From contig NZ_CP049780.1 of assembly GCF_011193355.1 (NCBI RefSeq), positions 5,251,803-5,315,802 on the forward strand: a stretch of 64,000 nucleotides of DNA, written 5' to 3'. The notes beneath the pieces were generated by a model, which was given only the letters and a program-made list of their open reading frames with translations, did no database searches and was not told where the DNA came from. This document shows, piece by piece, positions 25,309-33,712 of this stretch. Each line of letters starts with the position of its first letter. Within the stretch, counting starts at the first letter, position 1. A program made the position numbers and the translations under genes. This stretch comes from Streptomyces sp. JB150 (GTDB lineage: Bacteria; Actinomycetota; Actinomycetes; Streptomycetales; Streptomycetaceae).

Positions 25309-26556
25309 GTGAGGCACGTACAAGGGCGCGCGCGGCGCGCGAGGGCCGCACTGGCCGCCGTAATGACATGGGCAGGACTACTGGCCGGGGCCGCCGGCTG
25401 CACCGGGGACTCCACCGGCGGGACCGGCTTGTCCGGGCCCGGCAAACCCCGGCCCCCCGAGGACGTCATCCGGGTCTTTCCGGCCGACGGCAGCAAGAAC
25501 GTCCGGCCGGACACCGACCTGGCCGTCCGGGTGCCCGTCGGGCGTTTGGAGACGGTGAAGGTGACGAAGTCCCAGGACGCGCAGGAGACCCGGGTGCCGG
25601 GCCGGATCTCCGCGGACGGACGGCGGTGGGAACCCCACGACGATCGCCTGGCGCTCGCCGCCAAGTACACGGTCGACGTGGTCGCCGTCGACGGCGACGG
25701 CCGCCGCTCCGCCCGGCACACCACCTTCACCACGCACGTCCCCGGGGAACGCTTCATCGGCTACGTCAGCCCCGAGAACCGCGCCACGGTCGGCACCGGG
25801 ATGATCGTCTCGATGGTGTTCAACCGGGAGATCGAGCACCGCGCGGCCGTCGAACGCGCCATCCGCGTGACCGCGAAACCCGCCGTCGAGATCCGCCCCC
25901 ACTGGTTCGGCGACGACCGCCTCGACTTCCGCCCGCGCTCCTACTGGAAACCCGGCACCGAGGTCACCGTCGACCTGCGGCTGCGGGACGTCGAGGGCGC
26001 GCCCGGCGTCTACGGCCTGCAGCACAAGACCTTCACCTTCACCGTCGGCCGCAGCCAGGTCTCGCGCGTCGACGCCGCCCGGCACACCATGGAGGTGCGG
26101 CGCGACGGCGACCTGGTCGCCACCGTCCCCATCACCGCGGGCGCCCCCAAGACGACCACGTACAACGGCAAGATGGTGGTCACCGAGATGTACGAGGTGA
26201 CCCGGATGAACGGCGCCACGGTCGGCTTCAAGAAGAAGAACGGCAAGGGCGAGTACGACATCCCGGACGTCCCGCACGCCATGCGGCTCACCGACTCCGG
26301 CACCTTCCTGCACGGCAACTACTGGGCGGACCCCAGCGTCTTCGGCCGGGCCAACGTCAGCCACGGCTGTGTCGGCCTGCGCGACGACAAGGGCGGCGGC
26401 GCCGACACCCCGGCCGGCTGGTTCTTCGACCGCAGCCTCATCGGGGACGTCATCGAGGTGGTCAACAGCAACGACAGAACGGTTGATCCGGCCAACGGGC
26501 TCGGCGGCTGGAACATGAGCTGGAACCAGTGGAAAGCGGGCAGCGCGGTGAGCTGA
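25309..26556 (+). CDS. L,D-transpeptidase lipoprotein 1 (YkuD domain with Ig-like repeats)
   Basis: A cell-envelope enzyme that makes 3-3 peptidoglycan cross-links (family role). The start is uncertain: GTG codons at 25303 and 25309 are in frame, both with a weak ribosome-binding site; from 25309 the product is 415 residues. A basic n-region (RHVQGRARRARAAL) and LLAGAAGC form a lipoprotein signal with the lipidated Cys near residue 30. Two bacterial Ig-like domains follow (PEDVIRVFPADGSKNV and ERFIGYVSPENRATVG). The YkuD domain has HAMRLTDSGTFLHGNYW and the active-site SHGCVGLRD. The C-terminal GLGGWNMSWNQWKAG is typical of LdtMt2-like proteins. Its paralogue lies 186 bp downstream, so this is a tandem duplication. 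Confidence 0.9.
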   Translation: MRHVQGRARRARAALAAVMTWAGLLAGAAGCTGDSTGGTGLSGPGKPRPPEDVIRVFPADGSKNVRPDTDLAVRVPVGRLETVKVTKSQDAQETRVPGRISADGRRWEPHDDRLALAAKYTVDVVAVDGDGRRSARHTTFTTHVPGERFIGYVSPENRATVGTGMIVSMVFNREIEHRAAVERAIRVTAKPAVEIRPHWFGDDRLDFRPRSYWKPGTEVTVDLRLRDVEGAPGVYGLQHKTFTFTVGRSQVSRVDAARHTMEVRRDGDLVATVPITAGAPKTTTYNGKMVVTEMYEVTRMNGATVGFKKKNGKGEYDIPDVPHAMRLTDSGTFLHGNYWADPSVFGRANVSHGCVGLRDDKGGGADTPAGWFFDRSLIGDVIEVVNSNDRTVDPANGLGGWNMSWNQWKAGSAVS

Positions 26557-26742
26557 CCGGACAGGGGGGAACGGTTGGGACCGAACAGTGACATTTCCCG
26601 GGCGCTCGCCGCGCTGACCTTGTGGTTAATATGCGCCGAGCGCGCGGGACGCGCTGGGGAGCGGGCCCCGGGGAGTCCGCTGAGGGTCCGGTCGCGGGCC
26701 CGGTGAGGGTCCCGGCTTCGGGCCCATGGAGGGGAGAACAAG

Positions 26743-27993
26743 GTGAACGTGCGACCGATATCGGGGGCGTCGGTTGACGCGCGCGGGGGGCGCGGACGCG
26801 GCAGGGGGCCGCTCGCGCTGATAGTCGGAGCGTTGCTGCTGACGGCCACCGCGTGCGGCGGCGGCTCGGAGGCCGGGTCCTCCGACCCGGGCGAGGGCAA
26901 GGGCAAGGACTCGGCCACCGCCGTGAGCGGGCAGTCGGAGGCGGTCGTCTCCATCGCCCCGAAGGACGGCGCGAAGTCCGTCGACACCAGCGGCGCGCTC
27001 AAGGTGACCGCCGCGAAGGGCAAGCTCACCGAGGTCGTCGTCAAGGACGCCAAGGGCGGGAAGGTCGACGGGAAGATATCCGGGGACGGCGCCACCTGGA
27101 CGCCGTCCACCCATCTGGCCGCCGCCACCACGTACTCGGTGCACGCGGTCGCCAAGGACTCCGCGGGGCGCACCGCCGCCGAGGACTCCCGCTTCACCAC
27201 GCTGACGCCGCAGAACACGTTCATCGGGCACTTCACCCCCGAGGACGGCTCCACGGTCGGCGTCGGAATGCCGTTCTCGCTCCGCTTCACCCGGGGGATC
27301 ACCAACCCGGAGGACGTCGAGAAGGCCATCAGGATCAGGACCGAGCCGGCCGTCGAGGTCGAGGGCCACTGGTTCGGCAACGACCGCCTCGACTTCCGGC
27401 CCGAGAAGTACTGGAAGGCCGGCACCAAGGTCACCGTCGACCTCAACCTGGACGGCGTCGAGGGCCGCGACGGCGTCTACGGCGAGCAGGACAAGACCAT
27501 CTCCTTCACCATCGGCCGCGAGCAGGTCTCCGTCGTCGACGCGAAGAAGCTGACGATGAAGGTCATGCGGGACGGCAAGGTCCTCAAGACCATCCCCGTC
27601 ACCACCGGCGCCCCGGGCTACGAGACCTGGAACGGCCAGATGGTCATCAGCGAGAAGCTGACGGTCACCCGGATGAACGGCGAGACGGTCGGCTACGGCG
27701 GCGAGTACGACATCAAGGACGTCCCGCACGCCATGCGGCTGTCCACCTCGGGCACCTTCATCCACGGCAACTACTGGGGCGGCGACGCCTTCGGCAACCG
27801 CAACGTCAGCCACGGCTGCGTGGGCCTGCGCGACGTGCGCGGCGGCTGGGACAAGGACGCGCCCGCCGCCTGGTTCTTCGACAACTCGATGATCGGCGAC
27901 GTGGTCGTCGTGAAGAACAGCGACGACCGGATCATCGACCCGGACAACGGCCTCAACGGCTGGAACATGTCGTGGGAGAAGTGGAAGGCGTGA
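26743..27993 (+). CDS. L,D-transpeptidase lipoprotein 2 (YkuD domain with Ig-like repeats)
   Basis: A 416-residue paralogue of the preceding protein. The GTG start has GGAGGGGAG upstream. The signal region has RGGRGRGRGPLALIVGALLL and the lipobox LTATAC, so a lipoprotein is predicted. Two Ig-like domains (VSIAPKDGAKSV and FIGHFTPEDGSTVG) lead to the YkuD catalytic domain, with GTFIHGNYWGGDAFGN and the catalytic SHGCVGLRD, ending GLNGWNMSWEKWKA. All catalytic residues (His, Ser, His, Gly, Cys) are present. Compared with the first copy it is richer in Lys in the Ig domains. A good terminator follows the stop, and 186 bp separate the copies, so each may have its own promoter. L,D-transpeptidases are relevant to polar growth and beta-lactam tolerance in actinobacteria (family knowledge). 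Confidence 0.92.
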   Translation: MNVRPISGASVDARGGRGRGRGPLALIVGALLLTATACGGGSEAGSSDPGEGKGKDSATAVSGQSEAVVSIAPKDGAKSVDTSGALKVTAAKGKLTEVVVKDAKGGKVDGKISGDGATWTPSTHLAAATTYSVHAVAKDSAGRTAAEDSRFTTLTPQNTFIGHFTPEDGSTVGVGMPFSLRFTRGITNPEDVEKAIRIRTEPAVEVEGHWFGNDRLDFRPEKYWKAGTKVTVDLNLDGVEGRDGVYGEQDKTISFTIGREQVSVVDAKKLTMKVMRDGKVLKTIPVTTGAPGYETWNGQMVISEKLTVTRMNGETVGYGGEYDIKDVPHAMRLSTSGTFIHGNYWGGDAFGNRNVSHGCVGLRDVRGGWDKDAPAAWFFDNSMIGDVVVVKNSDDRIIDPDNGLNGWNMSWEKWKA

Positions 27994-28008
27994 CGCGCTG
28001 AGCGCGTC

Positions 28009-28040
28009 CGGGCCCGGTGTGAGCTACGGCACCGGGCCCG
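28009..28040 (+). terminator. intrinsic terminator after L,D-transpeptidase 2
   Basis: CGGGCCCGGTG at 28009-28019 pairs perfectly with CACCGGGCCCG at 28030-28040 (11-bp stem, 10-nt loop) and is followed by TTGTCGTT. Confidence 0.85.
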
Positions 28041-28069
28041 TTGTCGTTAGTCCCCGTTAACCTGCCTCC

Positions 28070-28837
28070 ATGACCGTACATCTGGAAGTCGCGGACGGGG
28101 TCGGCACGCTGCGCCTGGACCGTCCGCCGATGAACGCGCTGGACGTGGCCACCCAGGACCGCCTCAAGGAACTCGCCGAGGAGGCCACGCGCCGCGACGA
28201 CGTGCGCGCCGTGGTGATCTACGGCGGGGAGAAGGTGTTCGCGGCCGGCGCGGACATCAAGGAGATGCAGGAGATGGACCACACCGCGATGGTCCTGCGC
28301 GCCCGCGCCCTCCAGGACTCCTTCACGGCGGTGGCCCGCATCCCCAAGCCGGTGGTCGCCGCGGTGACCGGGTACGCGCTGGGCGGCGGCTGCGAGCTGG
28401 CGCTGTGCGCGGACTACCGGATCGCCGGGGAGAACGCCAAGCTGGGCCAGCCGGAAATCCTGCTCGGCCTGATCCCCGGCGCGGGCGGCACCCAGCGGCT
28501 CGCCCGGCTGATCGGCCCCTCCAAGGCCAAGGACCTCATCTTCACCGGCCGTCAGGTCAAGGCCGACGAGGCGCTGGCGCTCGGCCTGGTGGACCGGGTG
28601 GTGCCGGCCGGAGAGGTGTACGAGACGGCTCGTGCCTGGGCGGCGAAGCTGGCCCAGGGGCCGGCGATCGCGCTGCGCGCGGCCAAGGAGTCGATCGACA
28701 CCGGCCTGGAGACCGACATCGACACCGGCCTGGCCGTGGAGCGCAACTGGTTCGCGGGGCTGTTCGCCACCGAGGACCGGGCGATCGGCATGCGCAGCTT
28801 CGTGGAAGAGGGCCCCGGCAAGGCGAAGTTCCGCTGA
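28070..28837 (+). CDS. enoyl-CoA hydratase/isomerase family protein
   Basis: A soluble crotonase-fold enzyme of 255 residues, likely hydrating 2-enoyl-CoA in fatty acid or related CoA-ester breakdown. Motifs: PPMNALDVATQDRL, AAGADIKEMQEM (oxyanion hole loop), GYALGGGCELALCADYRIAG (second oxyanion segment), and GQPEILLGLIPGAGGTQRL with the first catalytic Glu. In the helix after GTQRL I see SKAKDLIFTGR, with Asp where many hydratases have the second Glu, so hydratase activity is likely but not certain. The ATG has no Shine-Dalgarno; TAACCT ends 6 nt before it, so a leaderless transcript is likely. Neighbours give no pathway context. Substrate not assignable. Confidence 0.88.
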   Translation: MTVHLEVADGVGTLRLDRPPMNALDVATQDRLKELAEEATRRDDVRAVVIYGGEKVFAAGADIKEMQEMDHTAMVLRARALQDSFTAVARIPKPVVAAVTGYALGGGCELALCADYRIAGENAKLGQPEILLGLIPGAGGTQRLARLIGPSKAKDLIFTGRQVKADEALALGLVDRVVPAGEVYETARAWAAKLAQGPAIALRAAKESIDTGLETDIDTGLAVERNWFAGLFATEDRAIGMRSFVEEGPGKAKFR

Positions 28838-29101
28838 AGCGTCCGCGCGGCTGAGCCTCGTCGTTGACCCGGTGTCCGGTCCGGGTCCCCCGAAGGGGCG
28901 GTTCGCGGAGCCCTGGGGCGACCGTGAGCCGCTCCGGCGAGGGTACCCGCCCGGTATGCCCGATCGAGCGGTCTTCGCAGGTCGGCCGGGGCCTGTTCGG
29001 ATTTTCTCTGCCTGTGGCATATGCCGGACGGATGGCCGGGAGCGAAGGTGCACCGGGGGCGTATTCCCGCGGAACGGCCCCGGAGGGCGCGCCGGGCGGC
29101 C

Positions 29102-29617
29102 ATGATGGGGGGCATGGCGGGGCTGGAGGGCATCGAACAGCCGCGAGGACGCGGCCGTGCCACCGCGGCGCGCTGGTCGCCCGCGGTCGAGGACGAACTG
29201 GCGCTCAGGGCACTGGAGTTGTTCGGCAACCCCACCGAAGGCGAGGTCGCGCTGCCGTCCCGTGCGGAGTCCGCGGCGACGGCCCGCCGGCTGGCCCAGG
29301 TGGTGGTCCTCCGCCAGTGGGGACTGACCCCGAAGCTGACCGAGGACGCGGTCCTGCTCGTCTCCGAGCTGGTCGGCAACGCCGTCCGCCACACCGGGGC
29401 GCGGATCTTCGGGCTCCGGATGCGCCGTCTGCGCGGCCGGATCCGCATCGAGGTCCGCGACCCGTCCCGCGGCCTGCCCTGCCTGATGCCGGTCCAGGAG
29501 ATGGACGTCAGCGGGCGGGGCCTCTTCCTCGTCGACAAGCTCTCCGACCGCTGGGGCGTCGACCTGCTCCCGCGCGGCAAGACGACCTGGTTCGAGATGC
29601 GGGTGGCGGACCGCTGA
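29102..29617 (+). CDS. ATP-binding protein of the anti-sigma/histidine kinase-like ATPase fold
   Basis: A small soluble protein of about 171 residues (start taken at the first ATG of MMGGMAGLEG; ATG codons at 29105 and 29114 are alternatives and no ribosome-binding site decides). After an Arg-rich N-tail the HATPase_c_2 pattern appears: LPSRAESAATARRLAQVVV, LTEDAVLLVSELVGNAVRHTG (the N-box with Glu and Asn), RIEVRDPSRGLP (G1 box Asp) and VSGRGLFLVDKLSDRWGV (G2 box). This is the fold of SpoIIAB/RsbW serine kinases, a very numerous family in Streptomyces that often regulates sigma factors or acts without a known partner. No anti-sigma antagonist or sigma gene is adjacent. Regulatory role is inference. 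Confidence 0.85.
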   Translation: MMGGMAGLEGIEQPRGRGRATAARWSPAVEDELALRALELFGNPTEGEVALPSRAESAATARRLAQVVVLRQWGLTPKLTEDAVLLVSELVGNAVRHTGARIFGLRMRRLRGRIRIEVRDPSRGLPCLMPVQEMDVSGRGLFLVDKLSDRWGVDLLPRGKTTWFEMRVADR

Positions 29618-29704
29618 ACCCCGTCGCGCGGGCGGCCGAGGGCACCGCACCGCCAGATGGGTCAATCGCCCGATTTCGTCCGTGACCCCCCTATAAATGG
29701 CCGC

Positions 29705-30520
29705 GTGACCACGACCGACCGTCGCGCGGCGCTGCGTACCGGCGCGGGCCTCGTCGCCGCGGGTGCCCTGACCGCCGCCTGCACCTCCGGCGGCGCCGTC
29801 GCCCACCCCGAGCCCGCCTCCGCGCCCTCCGGGACCACGCCCGCCCCCGCGACCTCCGGGCGCGCCCCCGCGCTCCCCTCGCTTTCCGAACCCGCCTCGC
29901 CCCCGCACCGCTTCCCCGGCCGTCCCGGGCAGATCGCGCACGGACCGCGCGGTCACCCGCGGGTGGCCCTCACCTTCCACGGCGACGGCGACCCCGCCAC
30001 CGCCCACGCGCTCCTCACCCAGGCGGAACGCCGCGGCGCCCGGGTCACCGTGCTCGCCGTCGGCAGCTGGCTCGACGCACACCCGCGGCTGGCCCGCCGC
30101 ATCCTCGACGGCGGCCACGAACTCGGCAACCACACCCAGCATCACCTGGACGTCAACGCCCTGCCGGAGGCGCGGGCGCACGCCGAGATCGCCGACTGCG
30201 CCCACCGCCTGAAACGGCTCACCGGCTCGATCGGCAGCTTCTTCCGCCCCTCCCGCGCCGCCCGCGCCTCTCCCCTCGTCGAACGCCTCGCCCACCGCGC
30301 GGGCTACCCGCACCTGCTGTCGTACGACGTCGACTCGCTCGACTTCACCGGACCCGGCGCCCCCGCCGTCACCCGCACGGTGCTCGCCCAGGTCCGCCCC
30401 GGATCGATCGTGAGCCTGCACTTCGGTTACGCGGACACGGTCGCCGCCCTCCCCGCCGTACTGGAAGAACTCGACCGCCGCGGGCTCACCGCGGTGACCG
30501 CCACGGAGCTGATCCGCTGA
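29705..30520 (+). CDS. polysaccharide deacetylase-family lipoprotein with altered first motif
   Basis: A 271-residue surface lipoprotein with a NodB-type domain. The GTG at 29705 follows TATAAA by 7 nt, consistent with a leaderless start. The signal RRAALRTGAGLVAAGALTAAC has an RR pair and a lipobox, and a Pro/Ala/Ser-rich linker follows. Domain motifs: VALTFHGDGDPATAH stands where active enzymes have TFDDG, so the catalytic Asp position is changed; GHELGNHTQHHLDV keeps the metal His pair; FFRPSRAARASPLV is motif 3; LSYDVDSLDF is motif 4. Such TFHGxGD variants may bind glycan without ordinary deacetylation (inference). The last base of its TGA is the first base of the next gene's ATG, so it is coupled to the beta-propeller lipoprotein. 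Confidence 0.83.
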   Translation: MTTTDRRAALRTGAGLVAAGALTAACTSGGAVAHPEPASAPSGTTPAPATSGRAPALPSLSEPASPPHRFPGRPGQIAHGPRGHPRVALTFHGDGDPATAHALLTQAERRGARVTVLAVGSWLDAHPRLARRILDGGHELGNHTQHHLDVNALPEARAHAEIADCAHRLKRLTGSIGSFFRPSRAARASPLVERLAHRAGYPHLLSYDVDSLDFTGPGAPAVTRTVLAQVRPGSIVSLHFGYADTVAALPAVLEELDRRGLTAVTATELIR

Positions 30521-31698
30521 TGCCACGCACCCTCGCCACCCGCGCCCTCGTCGCCGGTGCCGCACTCGTCGCCCTCGCCGCCTGCGGCACCGACACCCGC
30601 ACCGAGACCCGCACGCCCCGCAGCCCGCAGGCCGCGGTGCCCGCCCCGCCGAAGAAGCCGGAGGTCAACGGCCTGCCGGGGATGCCTCCGGTGCTCGACC
30701 CGAAGGACGTCTACGCCGCCGACCGCCCCAACAGGCTCTCCCCGGTCGTCAAGGACTTCCCGTCGCGGGTCTACGTCCCCAACACCGAGTCCGACACGGT
30801 CTCCGTCATCGACCCGAAGACGTACGAGATCATCGACACCATCCCCGTCGGACGGCAGCCGCAGCACGTCGTGCCGTCCTGGGACATGAAGACGCTGTGG
30901 GTCAACAACAACCGCGGCCACACCCTCACCCCGATCGACCCGAGGACCGGCAAGGCGGGCAAGCCCGTCGAGGTGCACGACCCGTACAACCTGTACTTCA
31001 CCCCCAACGGCAAGTACGCCGTCGTGATGGCCTCCCTCGACCGCGAACTCGTCTTCCGCGACCCGCACACCATGAAGCGGGTCAAGACCGAGCCGGTCAC
31101 CTGCTACGGCGTCAACCACGCCGACTTCTCCCTCGACGGCCGCTACTTCATCGTCTCCTGCGAGTTCAGCGGCGAACTGCTGAAGGTCGACACCGAGAGG
31201 ATGGAGGTGGTCGGCCAGCAGAAACTGCCGTTCGAGGGCGCCATGCCGCAGGACGTGAAGATCTCCCCGGACGGCAAGCGGTTCTACATCGCCGACATGA
31301 TGGCCGACGGCATGTGGGTCCTGGACGGCGACACCTTCGACCAGCCGAAGCTGCTGCCCACCGGCAAGGGCTGCCACGGCCTGTACGTCAGCCGCGACTC
31401 CCGCGAGATGTACGTCTCCAACCGCGGCGAGGGCTCGGTCTCCGTCTTCGACTTCGCCCAGAACAAGGTGACCAGGAAGTGGCACCTGCCCGGCGGCGGC
31501 AGCCCCGACATGGGCGGCGTCTCCGCCGACGGCAAGGTGCTGTGGCTGTCCGGGCGTTACGACGCCGAGGTGTACGCCATCGACACCCGCACCGGCACCC
31601 AGCTCGCCCGCATCCCCGTCGGCAATGGCCCGCACGGCCTTGCCGTCTACCCGCAGCCGGGCCGCTACTCGCTCGGCCACACCGGCATCTTCCGCTGA
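30520..31698 (+). CDS. YncE-like beta-propeller (YVTN repeat) lipoprotein
   Basis: A 392-residue exported lipoprotein, translationally coupled to the deacetylase gene (TGATG). The signal LVAGAALVALAAC ends in a lipobox. The rest is a beta-propeller of YVTN type with repeated strands such as SRVYVPNTESDTVSVIDPKT, TLWVNNNRGHTLTPIDP, RYFIVSCEFSGELLKVDT, RFYIADMMADGMWVLDGDT, EMYVSNRGEGSVSVFD and LWLSGRYDAEVYAIDTRTG. About seven blades would fit this count. No catalytic motif is visible; relatives are thought to be binding or scaffold proteins at the cell surface. Pairing with a carbohydrate-active domain suggests that the two act on, or bind, the same envelope glycan (inference). It ends 3 bp from the convergent GNAT gene. 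Confidence 0.85.
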   Translation: MPRTLATRALVAGAALVALAACGTDTRTETRTPRSPQAAVPAPPKKPEVNGLPGMPPVLDPKDVYAADRPNRLSPVVKDFPSRVYVPNTESDTVSVIDPKTYEIIDTIPVGRQPQHVVPSWDMKTLWVNNNRGHTLTPIDPRTGKAGKPVEVHDPYNLYFTPNGKYAVVMASLDRELVFRDPHTMKRVKTEPVTCYGVNHADFSLDGRYFIVSCEFSGELLKVDTERMEVVGQQKLPFEGAMPQDVKISPDGKRFYIADMMADGMWVLDGDTFDQPKLLPTGKGCHGLYVSRDSREMYVSNRGEGSVSVFDFAQNKVTRKWHLPGGGSPDMGGVSADGKVLWLSGRYDAEVYAIDTRTGTQLARIPVGNGPHGLAVYPQPGRYSLGHTGIFR

Positions 31699-31701
31699 CC
31701 C

Positions 31702-32343
31702 CTACCGCCGGTGGGCGCGGCGCAGCAGCACCTCCGCGCCCACCTGCCGGTAGCCCGCCGCCTGGAACGCCCGGATGCTGCGGGCGTTCCCCGGCGCCAC
31801 CTGCGCCCACAGCGGCTCGCCGGCGAGCCGGCGGGCCGCCGACACCAGCGCCCGCCCCAGCCCCCGGTGCCGTACGTCCTCGTCCACCTCCACGGACACC
31901 TCCAGCCGCCCGGCGACCCCGCGCCCCATCACCAGCACCGCGCCCTCGGCCGCCCAGGCGCGCACGTCGTCGCGGCGGGCGCGGGCGTAGGCGACGCGCG
32001 GATGGCGGGAGTCGATCTCCTCCAGCGCGAGCGACGGCTCGCCCGGCAGGGGAGTGGCCACCAGGACCGCGTCGACGGTGTCCGTCGTCCGCCCGGTGCG
32101 CTCCAGGAAGGCCGTCAGGAAGCGCGGGTTCAGCGTCGCGGCGAGCGCGTCGCAGTCCAGGGCGGCCAGTGTGCCGTACACCCACCGCGGGTCCTCGTCC
32201 GTGAAGACCACCGAGTGCGCGGTGAACGACAGGACACCCGCGTCCCGGTCGCAGGGCTGCGGCACCACGGTCGTCCCGCCGTCCGCCGGAGGGAAGACGC
32301 CCCGCGCCGCCGCGTCCAGAATGTCCCGCAGAGTCTGCCCCAC
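31702..32343 (-). CDS. GNAT family N-acetyltransferase
   Basis: A soluble 213-residue protein. The GTG at 32343 (MGQTLRDILDAAARG) is preferred because AAGGAG lies 6 nt upstream; an ATG 21 bp earlier has no such site. The first half (VFPPADGGTTVVPQP, HSVVFTDEDPRWVYGTL) is an N-terminal extension seen in actinobacterial GNAT proteins. The acetyl-CoA binding part is LEVSVEVDEDVRHRGLGRAL, with the R/Q-x-x-G-x-G/A P-loop form RHRGLG, followed by PLWAQVAPGNARSIRAFQAAGYRQVG, the usual helix and final strand. The substrate is unknown. It is convergent with the propeller gene and divergent from the MerR gene, with 47 bp between starts, so the MerR protein could regulate it (inference). Confidence 0.85.
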   Translation of the reverse strand: MGQTLRDILDAAARGVFPPADGGTTVVPQPCDRDAGVLSFTAHSVVFTDEDPRWVYGTLAALDCDALAATLNPRFLTAFLERTGRTTDTVDAVLVATPLPGEPSLALEEIDSRHPRVAYARARRDDVRAWAAEGAVLVMGRGVAGRLEVSVEVDEDVRHRGLGRALVSAARRLAGEPLWAQVAPGNARSIRAFQAAGYRQVGAEVLLRRAHRR

Positions 32344-32390
32344 GCCGGCTCCTTGAGTCTCCACCCACGGGAAGGCCCAGACTCCCAGAC

Positions 32391-33302
32391 ATGAGCGATC
32401 ACGGCACCGGACTCCTCACCATCGGCGAGCTGGCACGGGCCACCGGACTGACCGTGCGCACCATCCGCTACTGGTCCGACGAGGGCATCCTGACCCCGGT
32501 GGCCCGGACGGCCGGCGGCTACCGGCTCTACGACAGCGCGTCCGCCGCCCGCCTGGACCTGATCCGCACCCTGCGCGAACTGGGCCTCGGCCTGGACGAC
32601 GTACGCCGGGTGCTGGCCGGGGAGCGGACGGTCGCGGAGGTCGCGGCGGCCCACGTGGCGGCCCTGGACGCGCAGATCCGGTCGCTGAAGGTGATCCGTG
32701 CGGTGCTGTCGAACGTGGCGCGACGCGGTTCCACGGCGGAGGAGACGACCCTGATGAACAAGCTGGCACGGCTGTCGGCGGCGGAACGGCAGCGGATCAT
32801 GCGGGAGTTCACGGAGGAGGCGCTGCACGGGCTCGACAACGTCGACCCGGACGTCCGGGAGCGGATCCGGCAGACCTCCGTCGACCTCACCGACGATCCC
32901 ACCCCCGAGCAGGTCGACGCCTGGGTGGAACTGGCCGGGATGCTCCAGGACCCGGACTTCCGGGCGCAGATGCGGCGGGCCGTGGAGTACAACGCGGCCG
33001 ACCGGGACCCCGACGCGCCGCCCGGCCGGTCCCTGTGGTTCGCCAAGCGCCTGGTGGAGCTCGTGGGACCGGTCCGGCGGCGCGGGGTCGCCCCCGAGGC
33101 GCCCGAGGCGCAGGAGGTGCTGCGGGAACTGTTCGGTGACGCCGACCGCGGCGCCGTCCTCGCCCGCATGACGGCCGGCTTCGACGACCGGGTCGCCCGC
33201 TACCGGGAACTGCTGGCCGTCGTCAACCGGCAGCCCGCGCCACCGCACACCGAGGACTTCGCCTGGGTGGTCGCCGCACTGCGCGCGAGCGCGGGCAGCT
33301 AA
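32391..33302 (+). CDS. MerR family transcriptional regulator
   Basis: A 303-residue regulator. The N-terminal winged helix is LLTIGELARATGLTVRTIRY followed by WSDEGILTPVARTAGGYRLYD, and a coiled dimer helix follows (LDLIRTLRELGLGLDDVRRV, then LDAQIRSLKVIRAVLS). The roughly 180-residue C-terminal part is helical with no known effector-domain motif; no Cys cluster for metals is seen. CAGACT lies 7 nt before the ATG, so the transcript may be leaderless. It is divergent from the GNAT gene, whose start is 47 bp away; MerR proteins commonly control such a neighbour, but no inverted repeat in a 19-bp spacer was recognised. Effector unknown. Confidence 0.88.
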   Translation: MSDHGTGLLTIGELARATGLTVRTIRYWSDEGILTPVARTAGGYRLYDSASAARLDLIRTLRELGLGLDDVRRVLAGERTVAEVAAAHVAALDAQIRSLKVIRAVLSNVARRGSTAEETTLMNKLARLSAAERQRIMREFTEEALHGLDNVDPDVRERIRQTSVDLTDDPTPEQVDAWVELAGMLQDPDFRAQMRRAVEYNAADRDPDAPPGRSLWFAKRLVELVGPVRRRGVAPEAPEAQEVLRELFGDADRGAVLARMTAGFDDRVARYRELLAVVNRQPAPPHTEDFAWVVAALRASAGS

Positions 33303-33362
33303 TCTGACCTGCGTCAGTGCGACAGCATCACAGAACAGAGCAGGACGAAGAGGGGCGGGCCG

Positions 33363-33575
33363 GTGGCCGACATAGAGGAAGCACGCAAGCAGTTCGAGCG
33401 GATCGACACGGACGGGGACGGCCAGATCACCGCTGCCGAGTTCAAGGCCGCCCTGGCCCAGGGCGGCGACTGGAACGTCACGGAGGCGGTCGCCGAGGCG
33501 ATCATCGCCAGCCGTGACCTCAACGGCGACAAGCTGCTGTCGTTCGACGAGTTCTGGGCCCACCTGAACAAGTGA
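33363..33575 (+). CDS. EF-hand calcium-binding miniprotein
   Basis: A 70-residue cytoplasmic protein (GTG start with AGAGGGG upstream) made of two EF-hands and little else. Hand 1 has the loop DTDGDGQITAAE and hand 2 the loop DLNGDKLLSFDE; both have the Asp/Asn ligands at positions 1, 3 and 5 and Glu at 12. The helices are Phe-rich as in calmodulin-like proteins (QFERI and DEFWAHL). Streptomyces carry several such proteins as calcium buffers or sensors affecting sporulation (family knowledge). No partner is adjacent; a strong terminator follows, so it is its own transcription unit's end. Confidence 0.9.
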   Translation: MADIEEARKQFERIDTDGDGQITAAEFKAALAQGGDWNVTEAVAEAIIASRDLNGDKLLSFDEFWAHLNK

Positions 33576-33587
33576 CGCGTGCCGCAC

Positions 33588-33624
33588 AGGGGCGCCCGTA
33601 TCCCGCCCGGGATGCGGGCGCCCT
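33588..33624 (+). terminator. hairpin terminator after the EF-hand gene
   Basis: AGGGGCGCCCGTATCCC at 33588 pairs with GGGATGCGGGCGCCCT ending at 33624 with one wobble and one bulge, a stem of about 16 bp with a 4-base loop. It begins 13 bases after the stop. Confidence 0.75.
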
Positions 33625-33712
33625 CGTTCGCGCCCGGAATAGCGCCGGCCGGCGCGGGGTTGTCGCCCCTCGCAACGGCACGTCAGCAACCACGACTTGG
33701 GAAGGGCCGGCC

